Below, one piece after another: positions 1 to 6,010 of a stretch of 9,768 nucleotides of DNA. The stretch covers positions 1-9,768 of the forward strand of contig CAMBJI010000054.1 in the NCBI GenBank assembly GCA_945867725.1, written 5' to 3'. The first letter of the stretch is position 1; each line of letters begins with the position of its first letter. The stretch comes from Bordetella parapertussis. Lineage in GTDB: Bacteria > Pseudomonadota > Gammaproteobacteria > Burkholderiales > Burkholderiaceae_D. The notes beneath the pieces were generated by a model, which saw only the letters and a program-made list of their open reading frames with translations, had not been told where the DNA came from and made no database searches. The translations under genes and the position numbers were made by a program.

Positions 1-57
1 ATCATCGATTTCAAGGGTAGCTATGACGAGTATCTGTCGACGCAAGGCATACAGTGA
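1..57 (+). CDS. C-terminal end of an upstream protein, possibly an ABC-F ATPase (partial)
   Basis: Frame 1 is open from the window edge and ends at TGA 55-57, giving the 18-residue tail IIDFKGSYDEYLSTQGIQ. The pattern 'x-DF-x-G-x-YDEYL-x-(S/T)-QGI' resembles what I remember of the extreme C-terminus of YbiT-type ABC-F proteins, the soluble paired-ATPase translation factors. No Walker or signature motif is visible, so the family is inference from a short tail. The stop lies 33 bp before the preferred nadA start, so this gene could share a transcript with nadA and nadC. Confidence 0.5.
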   Translation: MIDFKGSYDEYLSTQGIQ

Positions 58-90
58 TTTTTGACGCAGACTGACGAAGAAGCGACTGCC

Positions 91-1218
91 ATGGAAATTA
101 AAACCGTTGAATTTGAACGCCCTTCGAGCGATGGCGCAAGTTGTGTTGCTTCCGCTTGGGCCAAGGTGCCAGAGATTTTGCAGGCGAGCGAAAAGGCAGC
201 ACTCAAGGACAAAATACGTCTTCTTCTGAAAGAAAAACAGGCGGTGCTGGTCGCGCACTACTACGTCGATGCAGATCTGCAGGATTTGGCTGAGGAAACC
301 GGCGGTTGCGTTTCGGATTCGCTGGAGATGGCGCGCTTTGGTCGAGATCATCCAGCCAAGACGCTGGTGGTCGCCGGTGTACGTTTCATGGGCGAGACAG
401 CAAAAATTCTCTCACCCGAAAAAACCGTGCTGATGCCGGATCTGGATGCGACTTGTTCGCTGGATCTGGGTTGCCCCGCAGACGAATTCGCCGCCTTTTG
501 CGATGCCCATCCCGATCGTATCGTGGTGGTTTATGCCAACACCAGCGCGGCAGTCAAGGCGCGTGCCGACTGGATGGTGACTTCATCGATTGGTCTGGAC
601 ATCGTCGCGCATCTGCATGCGCAGGGTAAAAAAATTCTTTGGGCACCTGACCGTCATCTGGGTGCGTACATACAAAAGCAAACCGGTGCTGACATGTTGC
701 TCTGGCAGGGTTCTTGTCTGGTGCATGATGAATTCAAAGGTGTCGAGCTTGAGTTGCTGCGCCAAGCGCATCCGCACGCCAAAGTGCTGGTACATCCGGA
801 ATCCCCCGAGGCTGTCGTTGCGCAGGCGGATGTTGTGGGGTCGACCTCGCAGCTGATTGCGGCAGCAGTCGGGTTGGACGCAAAGGAATTTATTGTTGCG
901 ACCGACAATGGTATTTTGCACAAGATGCGCTCTGCAGCCCCAGGTAAGCACTTCATCGAAGCACCGACAGCGGGTAACAGTGCGACCTGCAAGAGCTGCG
1001 CGCATTGTCCGTGGATGGCCATGAATGGTCTGCAGAATCTGGCGGATGTACTGGAGTCAGGCAGTAATCAGGTGCATGTCGATGCAGCGGTACGCGAGAA
1101 GGCCGTGACCTGCATACAGCGCATGCTGGATTTTGCTGCTGAACGCAAAGCCAACACCCGGCCTTCGGCGGATTTGGCGGCTGAGCAAAAACTTTTCTCG
1201 GGTATCGGCCCGGCATGA
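91..1218 (+). CDS. nadA: Quinolinate synthase A (NadA), [4Fe-4S] enzyme
   Basis: Condenses iminoaspartate, made by NadB, with dihydroxyacetone phosphate to give quinolinate, the second step of de novo NAD synthesis in the cytosol. The product is 375 residues and aligns by eye along its length with E. coli NadA. Blocks seen include [52 protein letters not shown] and [14 protein letters not shown]. The cluster ligands correspond to Cys122 (in CSLDLGC), Cys209 (WQGSC) and Cys306 (last Cys of CKSCAHC). They sit at a constant offset of 9 from the E. coli ligands 113, 200 and 297 as I remember them. I chose ATG 91 because GAAGAAG lies about 8 bases upstream. An in-frame TTG at 61 would add 10 residues but has no ribosome-binding site. 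The stop overlaps the nadC start (ATGA), implying coupled translation. Confidence 0.97.
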   Translation: MEIKTVEFERPSSDGASCVASAWAKVPEILQASEKAALKDKIRLLLKEKQAVLVAHYYVDADLQDLAEETGGCVSDSLEMARFGRDHPAKTLVVAGVRFMGETAKILSPEKTVLMPDLDATCSLDLGCPADEFAAFCDAHPDRIVVVYANTSAAVKARADWMVTSSIGLDIVAHLHAQGKKILWAPDRHLGAYIQKQTGADMLLWQGSCLVHDEFKGVELELLRQAHPHAKVLVHPESPEAVVAQADVVGSTSQLIAAAVGLDAKEFIVATDNGILHKMRSAAPGKHFIEAPTAGNSATCKSCAHCPWMAMNGLQNLADVLESGSNQVHVDAAVREKAVTCIQRMLDFAAERKANTRPSADLAAEQKLFSGIGPA

Positions 1219-2078
1219 GCACGCTGCGAAACCGCTTCGCACCTTTCGATGCGGATTTGGCAGCTGCTTTTGAACAAAATATTGCCGCCGCCTCGGCAGA
1301 AGACATAGGGGCGGGTGACTGGACTGCGCAACTGCTTCCCGAGGATGGTGTTGTGCAGGCTAGGCTGACAGTGCGCGAAGCGGCGGTGTTATGTGGTGCG
1401 CCATGGTTTGAAGGGGTGATGGCTGCGCTTGATCCACGTCTGTTGATTCACTGGCATTACGCCGAGGGCGATCAGATGCAGGCGGATTCTGCGGTATGCG
1501 AGATCACCGGGCCGGCGCGTTCGCTGATGACGGCTGAGCGCGCTGCAATGAATTTTCTGCAATTGCTGTCAGGCGTTGCGACGATGACGCGTGCGTATGT
1601 GACGCTTGTTGCGGGTACTCGTGCAGCGATTCTGGATACCCGAAAAACTTTGCCCGGACTGCGACTCGCGCAAAAATATGCGGTACGCGTAGGTGGTGGT
1701 GAGAATCAGCGACTGGCTTTGTACGACGGTATTTTGATCAAAGAGAATCACATCGCTGCTGCCGGCGGGATTGCATCAGCGTTGCGGGCGGCGCAGTCAC
1801 TGCAGGCCGGTGTGACTGTTCAAATTGAAGTGGAAAACGTCTCTGAATTGAAAGAAGCCCTGGATGCCGGTGCAGTATCGATACTGCTGGATAATTTTTC
1901 GATTGAAGCCATGCGCGCTGCAGTGACGCTGAATGCAGGCAAAGCTTTGCTCGAGGCGTCTGGCGGCATACAACGCGATACGGTGAGAGCCATTGCAGAA
2001 ACAGGGGTTGATCGCATTTCCATCGGCAGCCTGACTAAAGACATCCGAGCAGTCGACTACTCGCTCAGAGTCATCTAA
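1215..2078 (+). CDS. nadC: Nicotinate-nucleotide pyrophosphorylase, carboxylating (NadC / QPRTase)
   Basis: Converts quinolinate and PRPP to nicotinate mononucleotide, CO2 and pyrophosphate, the third step of de novo NAD synthesis. The 287-residue product has the usual family length and order. The N-terminal sandwich carries the helix [13 protein letters not shown] (about 108-120). The barrel carries [10 protein letters not shown] (141-150), Lys154, GGGENQR (160-166), LIKENH (174-179), the acidic EVE (205-207), LLDNF (224-228) and ASGGI (248-252). The Gln in GGGENQR replaces the His of GGGANHR in E. coli. I believe this variant is normal in betaproteobacteria. The ATG overlaps the nadA stop by 4 bases and has no clear Shine-Dalgarno, which points to coupling with nadA. 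The end lies 24 bp from the convergent nadB stop. Confidence 0.97.
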   Translation: MSTLRNRFAPFDADLAAAFEQNIAAASAEDIGAGDWTAQLLPEDGVVQARLTVREAAVLCGAPWFEGVMAALDPRLLIHWHYAEGDQMQADSAVCEITGPARSLMTAERAAMNFLQLLSGVATMTRAYVTLVAGTRAAILDTRKTLPGLRLAQKYAVRVGGGENQRLALYDGILIKENHIAAAGGIASALRAAQSLQAGVTVQIEVENVSELKEALDAGAVSILLDNFSIEAMRAAVTLNAGKALLEASGGIQRDTVRAIAETGVDRISIGSLTKDIRAVDYSLRVI

Positions 2079-2102
2079 TCGATCCGCAACATCGTCACGT
2101 CA

Positions 2103-3737
2103 TCAATGCTCGCGTGACACATAGGCACGAACCGCGCTGCGGCGCGTTGGTGTGAGCACAGTCGGCAAAGCTTTGGGCAATGTCTCGGGATAATCCAGGC
2201 TGTAATGCAATCCGCGACTCTCACGTCGGGACAGTGCGCTACCGACGATCAGCGATGCGACTTCGACTAGATTGCGTAGCTCGAGCAAATCGCGCGTGAT
2301 ACGGAAGTTTGCGTAATACTCATCAATCTCTTCCTTGAGCAAGGCTATGCGGTGCTGCGCACGCTCGAGCCGCTTGGTGGTGCGTACGATACCCACGAAG
2401 CTCCACATGAAACGTCGCAGCTCATCCCAAGTCTGGGTGATGACAACCTCTTCGTCTGCATTGGTGACTCGGCTCTCATCCCATGCAGGCAGCGATAGGG
2501 GTGCGACATAGGCTTGGTTGGCAATGTGCATTGCTGCTGCACGACCGAGTACGACGCACTCCAGCAATGAGTTACTGGCTAGTCGATTGGCGCCGTGTAA
2601 ACCCGTGTAGGCAGTCTCGCCGACCGCATACAAACCCTGCAAATCAGTGCGACCGGCGAGATCGGTCACGATGCCACCGCAGGTGTAATGCGTGGCGGGT
2701 ACGATGGGAATCGGCTGCTTCGTGATGTCGATACCCAATTCCAGGCAGCGGGCGTAGATGGTCGGGAAATGCGATTGCAGGAATTCGGGTGGCTTGTGGC
2801 TGATATCGAGGTCGACATAGTCCAGACCGCGTTTTTTCATTTCGAAGTCAATCGCGCGCGCGACCACATCGCGTGGCGCAAGCTCCCCTCGTTCGTCATG
2901 CGAGGGCATGAAGCGTTGACCAGCGGCTTGGCCGGCGGTCTCGGGCAGCTTGAGCAAACCACCTTCGCCCCGAACTGCTTCAGTGATCAGGAATGATTTT
3001 GCGTAGGGGTGATACAGGCAAGTCGGGTGAAACTGAATGAATTCCATGTTCGCGACCCGGCATCCGGCGCGCCAGGCCATCGCAATACCATCGCCCGTGG
3101 CGGTGTCAGGATTGGTGGTGTAGAGATACACCTTGCCCGCGCCACCGGTTGCCAGCACGGTGTGACCGGCATCAATGGTGATGACCTTTCCGGTGCTGAC
3201 ATCCTGCACATACAAGCCCAGGCAGCGGGGTGGCGATTCGGTTAGGCCGAGCTTGTCGGTTGTGACCAGATCAATGGCGAAATGATGTTCAAGCAGGGTA
3301 ATGTTCGGATGTTTGCGCACCTGTTCTTCGAGGGTCAGCTGCACCGCATGGCCGGTCGCATCCGCTGCGTGGATGATGCGCCGCTGACTATGTCCGCCTT
3401 CGCGGGTGAGATGAAAGCCGAGTTCCGTCTGTTCATCGCGGGTGAAGGGTACGCCCTGTGCGATCAGCCATTCGATCGCCTCGCGGCCCTGCTCGACGAT
3501 GTAACGCGTCGCAGTTTCATCGCACAGGCCAGCGCCGGCCACCAGGGTGTCGGAAACGTGCTGATCATGGCTGTCATGAGAGTCCAGTACCGCCGCAATG
3601 CCCCCTTGCGCCCAGTCACTAGCCCCGTCTCTGAGGGCACGTTTGGAAATGACCACCACCTGACGGGTATGGGCTAGATGGAGGGCAACGGAAAGGCCGG
3701 CCAGGCCACTGCCGACTATGGCAACATCAAATTTCAT
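2103..3737 (-). CDS. nadB: L-aspartate oxidase (NadB), FAD flavoprotein
   Basis: Oxidises L-aspartate to iminoaspartate, supplying NadA. The product is 544 residues, close to E. coli NadB (540). It opens with the FAD-binding Rossmann motif [10 protein letters not shown] (GxGxxG at 9-14). [10 protein letters not shown] (41-50), [12 protein letters not shown] (109-120) and [16 protein letters not shown] (215-230) follow. His237, Arg256, Arg289, His350 and Arg385 fall where I recall the substrate-binding residues of the E. coli enzyme. The C-terminal helical domain includes [13 protein letters not shown] (482-494). I chose the ATG at 3735-3737 because the flavin fold starts at residue 2. The open frame extends 30 codons upstream, but that part ([10 protein letters not shown]...) has no family character. 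No strong ribosome-binding site precedes either start. The gene is convergent with nadA-nadC, so it is transcribed separately although it feeds the same pathway. Confidence 0.97.
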   Translation of the reverse strand: MKFDVAIVGSGLAGLSVALHLAHTRQVVVISKRALRDGASDWAQGGIAAVLDSHDSHDQHVSDTLVAGAGLCDETATRYIVEQGREAIEWLIAQGVPFTRDEQTELGFHLTREGGHSQRRIIHAADATGHAVQLTLEEQVRKHPNITLLEHHFAIDLVTTDKLGLTESPPRCLGLYVQDVSTGKVITIDAGHTVLATGGAGKVYLYTTNPDTATGDGIAMAWRAGCRVANMEFIQFHPTCLYHPYAKSFLITEAVRGEGGLLKLPETAGQAAGQRFMPSHDERGELAPRDVVARAIDFEMKKRGLDYVDLDISHKPPEFLQSHFPTIYARCLELGIDITKQPIPIVPATHYTCGGIVTDLAGRTDLQGLYAVGETAYTGLHGANRLASNSLLECVVLGRAAAMHIANQAYVAPLSLPAWDESRVTNADEEVVITQTWDELRRFMWSFVGIVRTTKRLERAQHRIALLKEEIDEYYANFRITRDLLELRNLVEVASLIVGSALSRRESRGLHYSLDYPETLPKALPTVLTPTRRSAVRAYVSREH

Positions 3738-3779
3738 GGGGAATCGTGTAAGAATGCGGGTTTCAGGGCGACTTTCTGG

Positions 3780-3785
3780 ACTATA
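3780..3785 (-). promoter_or_regulatory. Candidate -10 box for nadB
   Basis: On the minus strand TATAGT (5 of 6 to TATAAT) lies 42 bases before the nadB ATG, giving a predicted leader of about 36 nt. No good -35 hexamer is found at 16-18 bp spacing (nearest is TTGTGC at 19 bp), so this is a weak call. The box falls inside the upstream in-frame extension, which supports the shorter NadB start. Confidence 0.25.
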
Positions 3786-3894
3786 GGCGATTTGGGCCCA
3801 CTCCGCACAACGTGCCCGCCCGAGCAAAAATTACTGGTTTGCAGCACCTTAAATTCACAACTTTCGATCTGGGTCAAATTCTTTTTGGATCAGG

Positions 3895-3922
3895 CGGTTG
3901 TGGACAGCTTCTCAAGTATAAT
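3895..3922 (+). promoter_or_regulatory. Promoter of the cold-shock gene
   Basis: A perfect TATAAT lies at 3917-3922 within CAAGTATAATGG. The best -35 at normal spacing is only CGGTTG (3895-3900, 16 bp). TTGTGG at 3898-3903 is a better hexamer but only 13 bp away. A start near 3929 would give a leader of about 109 nt before the csp ATG. Long leaders are typical of CspA-type genes. Confidence 0.55.
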
Positions 3923-3983
3923 GGGCGCCACGTTGAGATTCGAGTAGCAGTGGTGCAGTATCAGTCTGTAATTCCTTACTTGG

Positions 3984-4017
3984 TTGAGACGCTTTTACGG
4001 CGGATATTCCGCCTCAA
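3984..4017 (+). promoter_or_regulatory. Hairpin in the csp 5' leader, possible thermosensor element
   Basis: GGCGGA (3999-4004), a TAT loop and TCCGCC (4008-4013) form a perfect 6-bp stem. Outside it TTGAG (3984-3988) can pair with CTCAA (4013-4017) across an asymmetric bulge holding CGCTTTTAC. The structure ends about 10 bases before the AGGAAA ribosome-binding site (4028-4033). Enterobacterial cspA leaders refold with temperature. That this one does so is inference from position and structure only. Confidence 0.4.
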
Positions 4018-4037
4018 TTACTAAGATAGGAAATGCA

Positions 4038-4241
4038 ATGGCAACTGGTACAGTCAAGTGGTTCAATGATGCAAAAGGTTTTGGTTTCATCACTCCGGAC
4101 GAAGGTGGCGAAGATCTGTTCGCACACTTTTCCGCAATTCAGAGCAACGGCTTCAAATCCTTGCAGGAAAATCAGCGCGTTCAGTTCGAAGTGACAAGCG
4201 GCCCAAAAGGCAAACAAGCGTCGAACATTCAGCCTGTCTGA
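4038..4241 (+). CDS. CspA-family cold-shock protein
   Basis: Small single-stranded nucleic-acid-binding protein that acts as an RNA chaperone in the cytosol. The 67 residues form one complete cold-shock domain: [18 protein letters not shown] at the start, RNP1 as KGFGFI (13-18) and RNP2 as DLFAHF (26-31). The end QASNIQPV is typical of proteobacterial members. ATG 4038 is preceded by AGGAAA at 4028-4033 and gives exactly the family N-terminus. The frame upstream (from 3984) is open but runs through the leader hairpin and is not family-like. Monocistronic: its own promoter with a long leader, and a strong terminator 54 bp after the stop. Several paralogues usually exist per genome, so I give no symbol, and cold induction cannot be told from sequence. 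Confidence 0.96.
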   Translation: MATGTVKWFNDAKGFGFITPDEGGEDLFAHFSAIQSNGFKSLQENQRVQFEVTSGPKGKQASNIQPV

Positions 4242-4295
4242 TTCGTTTGAACCTTGCATGACTCGCTGACCGTCTTAGCGACGGGTTGGCAAAAG

Positions 4296-4330
4296 AACCT
4301 CCTGACTTGAAAGAGTCAGGAGGTTTTTTT
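4296..4330 (+). terminator. Rho-independent terminator, probably bidirectional (csp / lysR)
   Basis: AACCTCCTGACT (4296-4307) pairs perfectly with AGTCAGGAGGTT (4314-4325) around a TGAAAG loop, followed by a T run to 4330. This ends the csp transcript. Read on the minus strand the same stem is followed by CTTTTG, so it can also stop the convergent lysR transcript, whose stop codon (4329-4331) overlaps the T run. A smaller 5-bp hairpin, CCGTC/GACGG (4270-4284), lies just upstream in the csp 3' region. Confidence 0.92.
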
Positions 4331-5237
4331 ATCGCGATTTCCGCCAGTAATCCGTTTGTGCGAATGCTCTGCGCAGGAAATCGACGAAAGACCGAATCCG
4401 CAAAGGCAAATGCTGACGTTGTGCGAATACGGCGTAGATGTCATTGCCCGGTGCAGCAAACTCGTCAAGCACGGTCTCCAGACGGCCTGATTCAATCTCG
4501 GCACCCACTTCCCACATGGATCGCCACGCAAGTCCGCGCCCGGCAAGCGCCCAATCATGCAGCACAGCGCCGTCATTGCAGCCCATGGTGCCGGCGAATT
4601 TGGCCGTTAGATTCTTGCCGTTTTGTCGAAAGGTCCATCCGCGTTGGCTGCCGTCATTCGATATGGCGAGACAGTTGTGATGCGATAACTCATCTGGCGA
4701 CATGGGTCGTCCGTGTTTCTTGAAGTACTCCGGCGATCCAACCACAACACGTTTATTGTCAGCGAGCTTTACTCCGACAAGACTGGAGTCGGACAAATCA
4801 GCAATTCGGATCGCAACGTCAATGCCTTCGCCAATCAGATCAACGACGCGATCATTGAGGCTCAGGGTGAGCGTGACGTCGCGATGCTCTGCCAGAAATG
4901 ACGAGATCATCGGTGCCACGTGCTGACGACCAAATCCTGCCGGCGCCGAGATCAGCAGATGCCCACTCGGTCGCGCGCTGCGTTCTGATACTTGCGATTC
5001 AGCGTTTTCCAAATCGAGCAGGATGCGCTGACAGTTTTCCAGAAATGCCAGTCCTTCATGGGTGAGCGCAATTTTTCGGGTGGTTCTTTGCAGCAGTTTG
5101 ACGCCGAGTCTGGCTTCTAGCGCATCCAGGCGGCGTCCGATAACGGCCGGTGCGATTCCCTCAGCACGGGCAGCAGCAGATAGGCTACCGCGAGCCGCGA
5201 CATCAACAAAGGTCGAAATTTGTTTGAATTGATCCAT
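4329..5237 (-). CDS. LysR-type transcriptional regulator (CrgA-like effector domain)
   Basis: Predicted DNA-binding regulator of 302 residues, the standard LysR-family length. The N-terminal winged helix-turn-helix spans about residues 1-60 (ISTFVDVAARGSLSAAARAEG, then RRLDALEARLGVKLLQRTTR). A linker helix follows to about 88. The periplasmic-binding-like effector domain starts at GHLLISAPAGFGRQHVAP and includes DVAIRIADLSDSSLVG, RVVVGSPEYFKKHGRP and CNDGAVLHDWALAGRGLAW. I chose ATG 5235-5237 because MDQFKQISTFV is where the family starts. The frame is open a further 51 codons, but those read through the promoter region without family similarity. No strong ribosome-binding site is seen. The ligand and targets are unknown. 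The gene lies 100 bp downstream of marC on the same strand and has a candidate promoter of its own, so autoregulation is possible. Confidence 0.93.
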   Translation of the reverse strand: MDQFKQISTFVDVAARGSLSAAARAEGIAPAVIGRRLDALEARLGVKLLQRTTRKIALTHEGLAFLENCQRILLDLENAESQVSERSARPSGHLLISAPAGFGRQHVAPMISSFLAEHRDVTLTLSLNDRVVDLIGEGIDVAIRIADLSDSSLVGVKLADNKRVVVGSPEYFKKHGRPMSPDELSHHNCLAISNDGSQRGWTFRQNGKNLTAKFAGTMGCNDGAVLHDWALAGRGLAWRSMWEVGAEIESGRLETVLDEFAAPGNDIYAVFAQRQHLPLRIRSFVDFLRRAFAQTDYWRKSR

Positions 5238-5246
5238 GAAATGCGC

Positions 5247-5296
5247 TGATTTGTGACTAAAGCGAAATAATAATCGGTATTGAGCCTTGATTTGTG
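5247..5296 (-). promoter_or_regulatory. Candidate lysR promoter flanked by a CACAAATCA direct repeat
   Basis: On the minus strand TATTAT (5267-5272, 5 of 6 to the -10 consensus) lies 29 bases before the lysR ATG. The -35 is poor. The 9-mer CACAAATCA occurs at 5288-5296 and again at 5247-5255, with starts 41 bp apart, about four helical turns, on either side of the -10. A related AAATC lies further upstream near 5300-5304. Spaced half-sites around its own promoter would suit an autoregulated LysR gene, but this is inference. Confidence 0.3.
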
Positions 5297-5337
5297 CCCG
5301 ATTTGATTGATTTCGTCTTGCTGGGTGGGTTTGAAGC

Positions 5338-5940
5338 TCAGAGAGACTGTATGTAATCCCGTACCCCGGCCAGCAGCATTTCGATGGCAATCGCCGTGAG
5401 GATCAGGCCCATCAGACGTTCGAAGGCCGTCATCACTGCCGAGCCGAGCACGCGCTGCAGGTACTCGGCTGACAGCAGAACGACCAGCCACACGGCAGCC
5501 ACTAGCGAGAGCGCACCCACATAGACCGGCATGGCCATCTGACCGCGCGAAGAGAACAGCAATACCGTCACTAGCGCAGAGGGCCCGGCCAGCGCCGGTA
5601 TGGCCAGTGGCACGATGAAGGGCTCATCAGAAATATCCTCTGTGTCACCGAAGATTCCGCCCGGCTGCGGAAACACCATGCGCAAGGCGATCAGGAAAAG
5701 AATGACGCCGCCACCAATGCGCAGTGAGATCTCGCTCAACTGCAAAGCGTCAAGAAAATGCTGGCCACCAAACATGAAAGTGAGCAGCAGTACGAAAGCG
5801 ATTGCGCATTCGCGCACGATGACGCGCGCGCGCCGCTCGGTGGGCACCTTTCGAAGTGCAGCGACAAACAAAGGAACGTTACCTATGGGATCGGTCACGA
5901 GCAAAAGCAGGATGAAGGATTGGAAAAAGCTCTCGCTCAT
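5338..5940 (-). CDS. MarC-family integral membrane protein (YhgN-like)
   Basis: Inner-membrane protein of 200 residues with about six hydrophobic segments, near 6-27, 44-65, 72-90, 108-130, 138-157 and 175-192. Diagnostic motifs are TDPIGNVPLF (16-25), the loop EPFIVPLAIPALAGP (106-120) and ERLMGLILTAIA near the end. Spacing and sequence resemble E. coli YhgN (about 197 residues) more closely than MarC itself. The family was once linked to multiple antibiotic resistance. That link was later questioned, and the transported substrate, if any, is not established. The start at 5938-5940 gives the expected N-terminus, but the ribosome-binding site is weak. It is divergent from the molybdopterin enzyme gene across 70 bp and lies upstream of lysR on the same strand. 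Confidence 0.93.
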   Translation of the reverse strand: MSESFFQSFILLLLVTDPIGNVPLFVAALRKVPTERRARVIVRECAIAFVLLLTFMFGGQHFLDALQLSEISLRIGGGVILFLIALRMVFPQPGGIFGDTEDISDEPFIVPLAIPALAGPSALVTVLLFSSRGQMAMPVYVGALSLVAAVWLVVLLSAEYLQRVLGSAVMTAFERLMGLILTAIAIEMLLAGVRDYIQSL

Positions 5941-5998
5941 TTACACTGTCACTTTCTTGGTCGGGCACAGCAGATCAGCATACGCCCGATGAGCAAAC

Positions 5999-6004
5999 AG
6001 GAGG
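5999..6004 (+). promoter_or_regulatory. Strong Shine-Dalgarno deciding a TTG start
   Basis: AGGAGG sits 6 bases before TTG 6011, ideal spacing. It places the start 11 codons before the twin-arginine motif. The 70-bp marC-side gap (5941-6010) shows no convincing -10/-35 pair on either strand, so neither divergent promoter can be placed from sequence. Confidence 0.85.
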
Positions 6005-6010
6005 TTCAAC

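Noticed and set aside
61..90. TTG 61 as the nadA start, adding 10 residues
   Set aside because: It has no ribosome-binding site and the extra residues have no family character. ATG 91 has GAAGAAG at usable spacing.
583..1022. Two long minus-strand frames opposite nadA
   Set aside because: Shadows of a strongly conserved sense gene. Neither resembles a known protein.
1719..1721. Gln in place of His in the NadC GGGxNHR motif as a possible active-site loss
   Set aside because: I recall GGGxNQRLALY as the usual form in betaproteobacterial NadC, and all other catalytic motifs are intact.
3738..3827. NadB extended upstream by 30 codons
   Set aside because: The extension precedes the FAD-binding strand that normally starts the protein, has no targeting signal, and overlaps the likely promoter.
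5238..5390. 51-codon N-terminal extension of the LysR protein
   Set aside because: The residues run through the promoter region and into the end of marC. LysR proteins start at the MDQFKQISTFV-like position.
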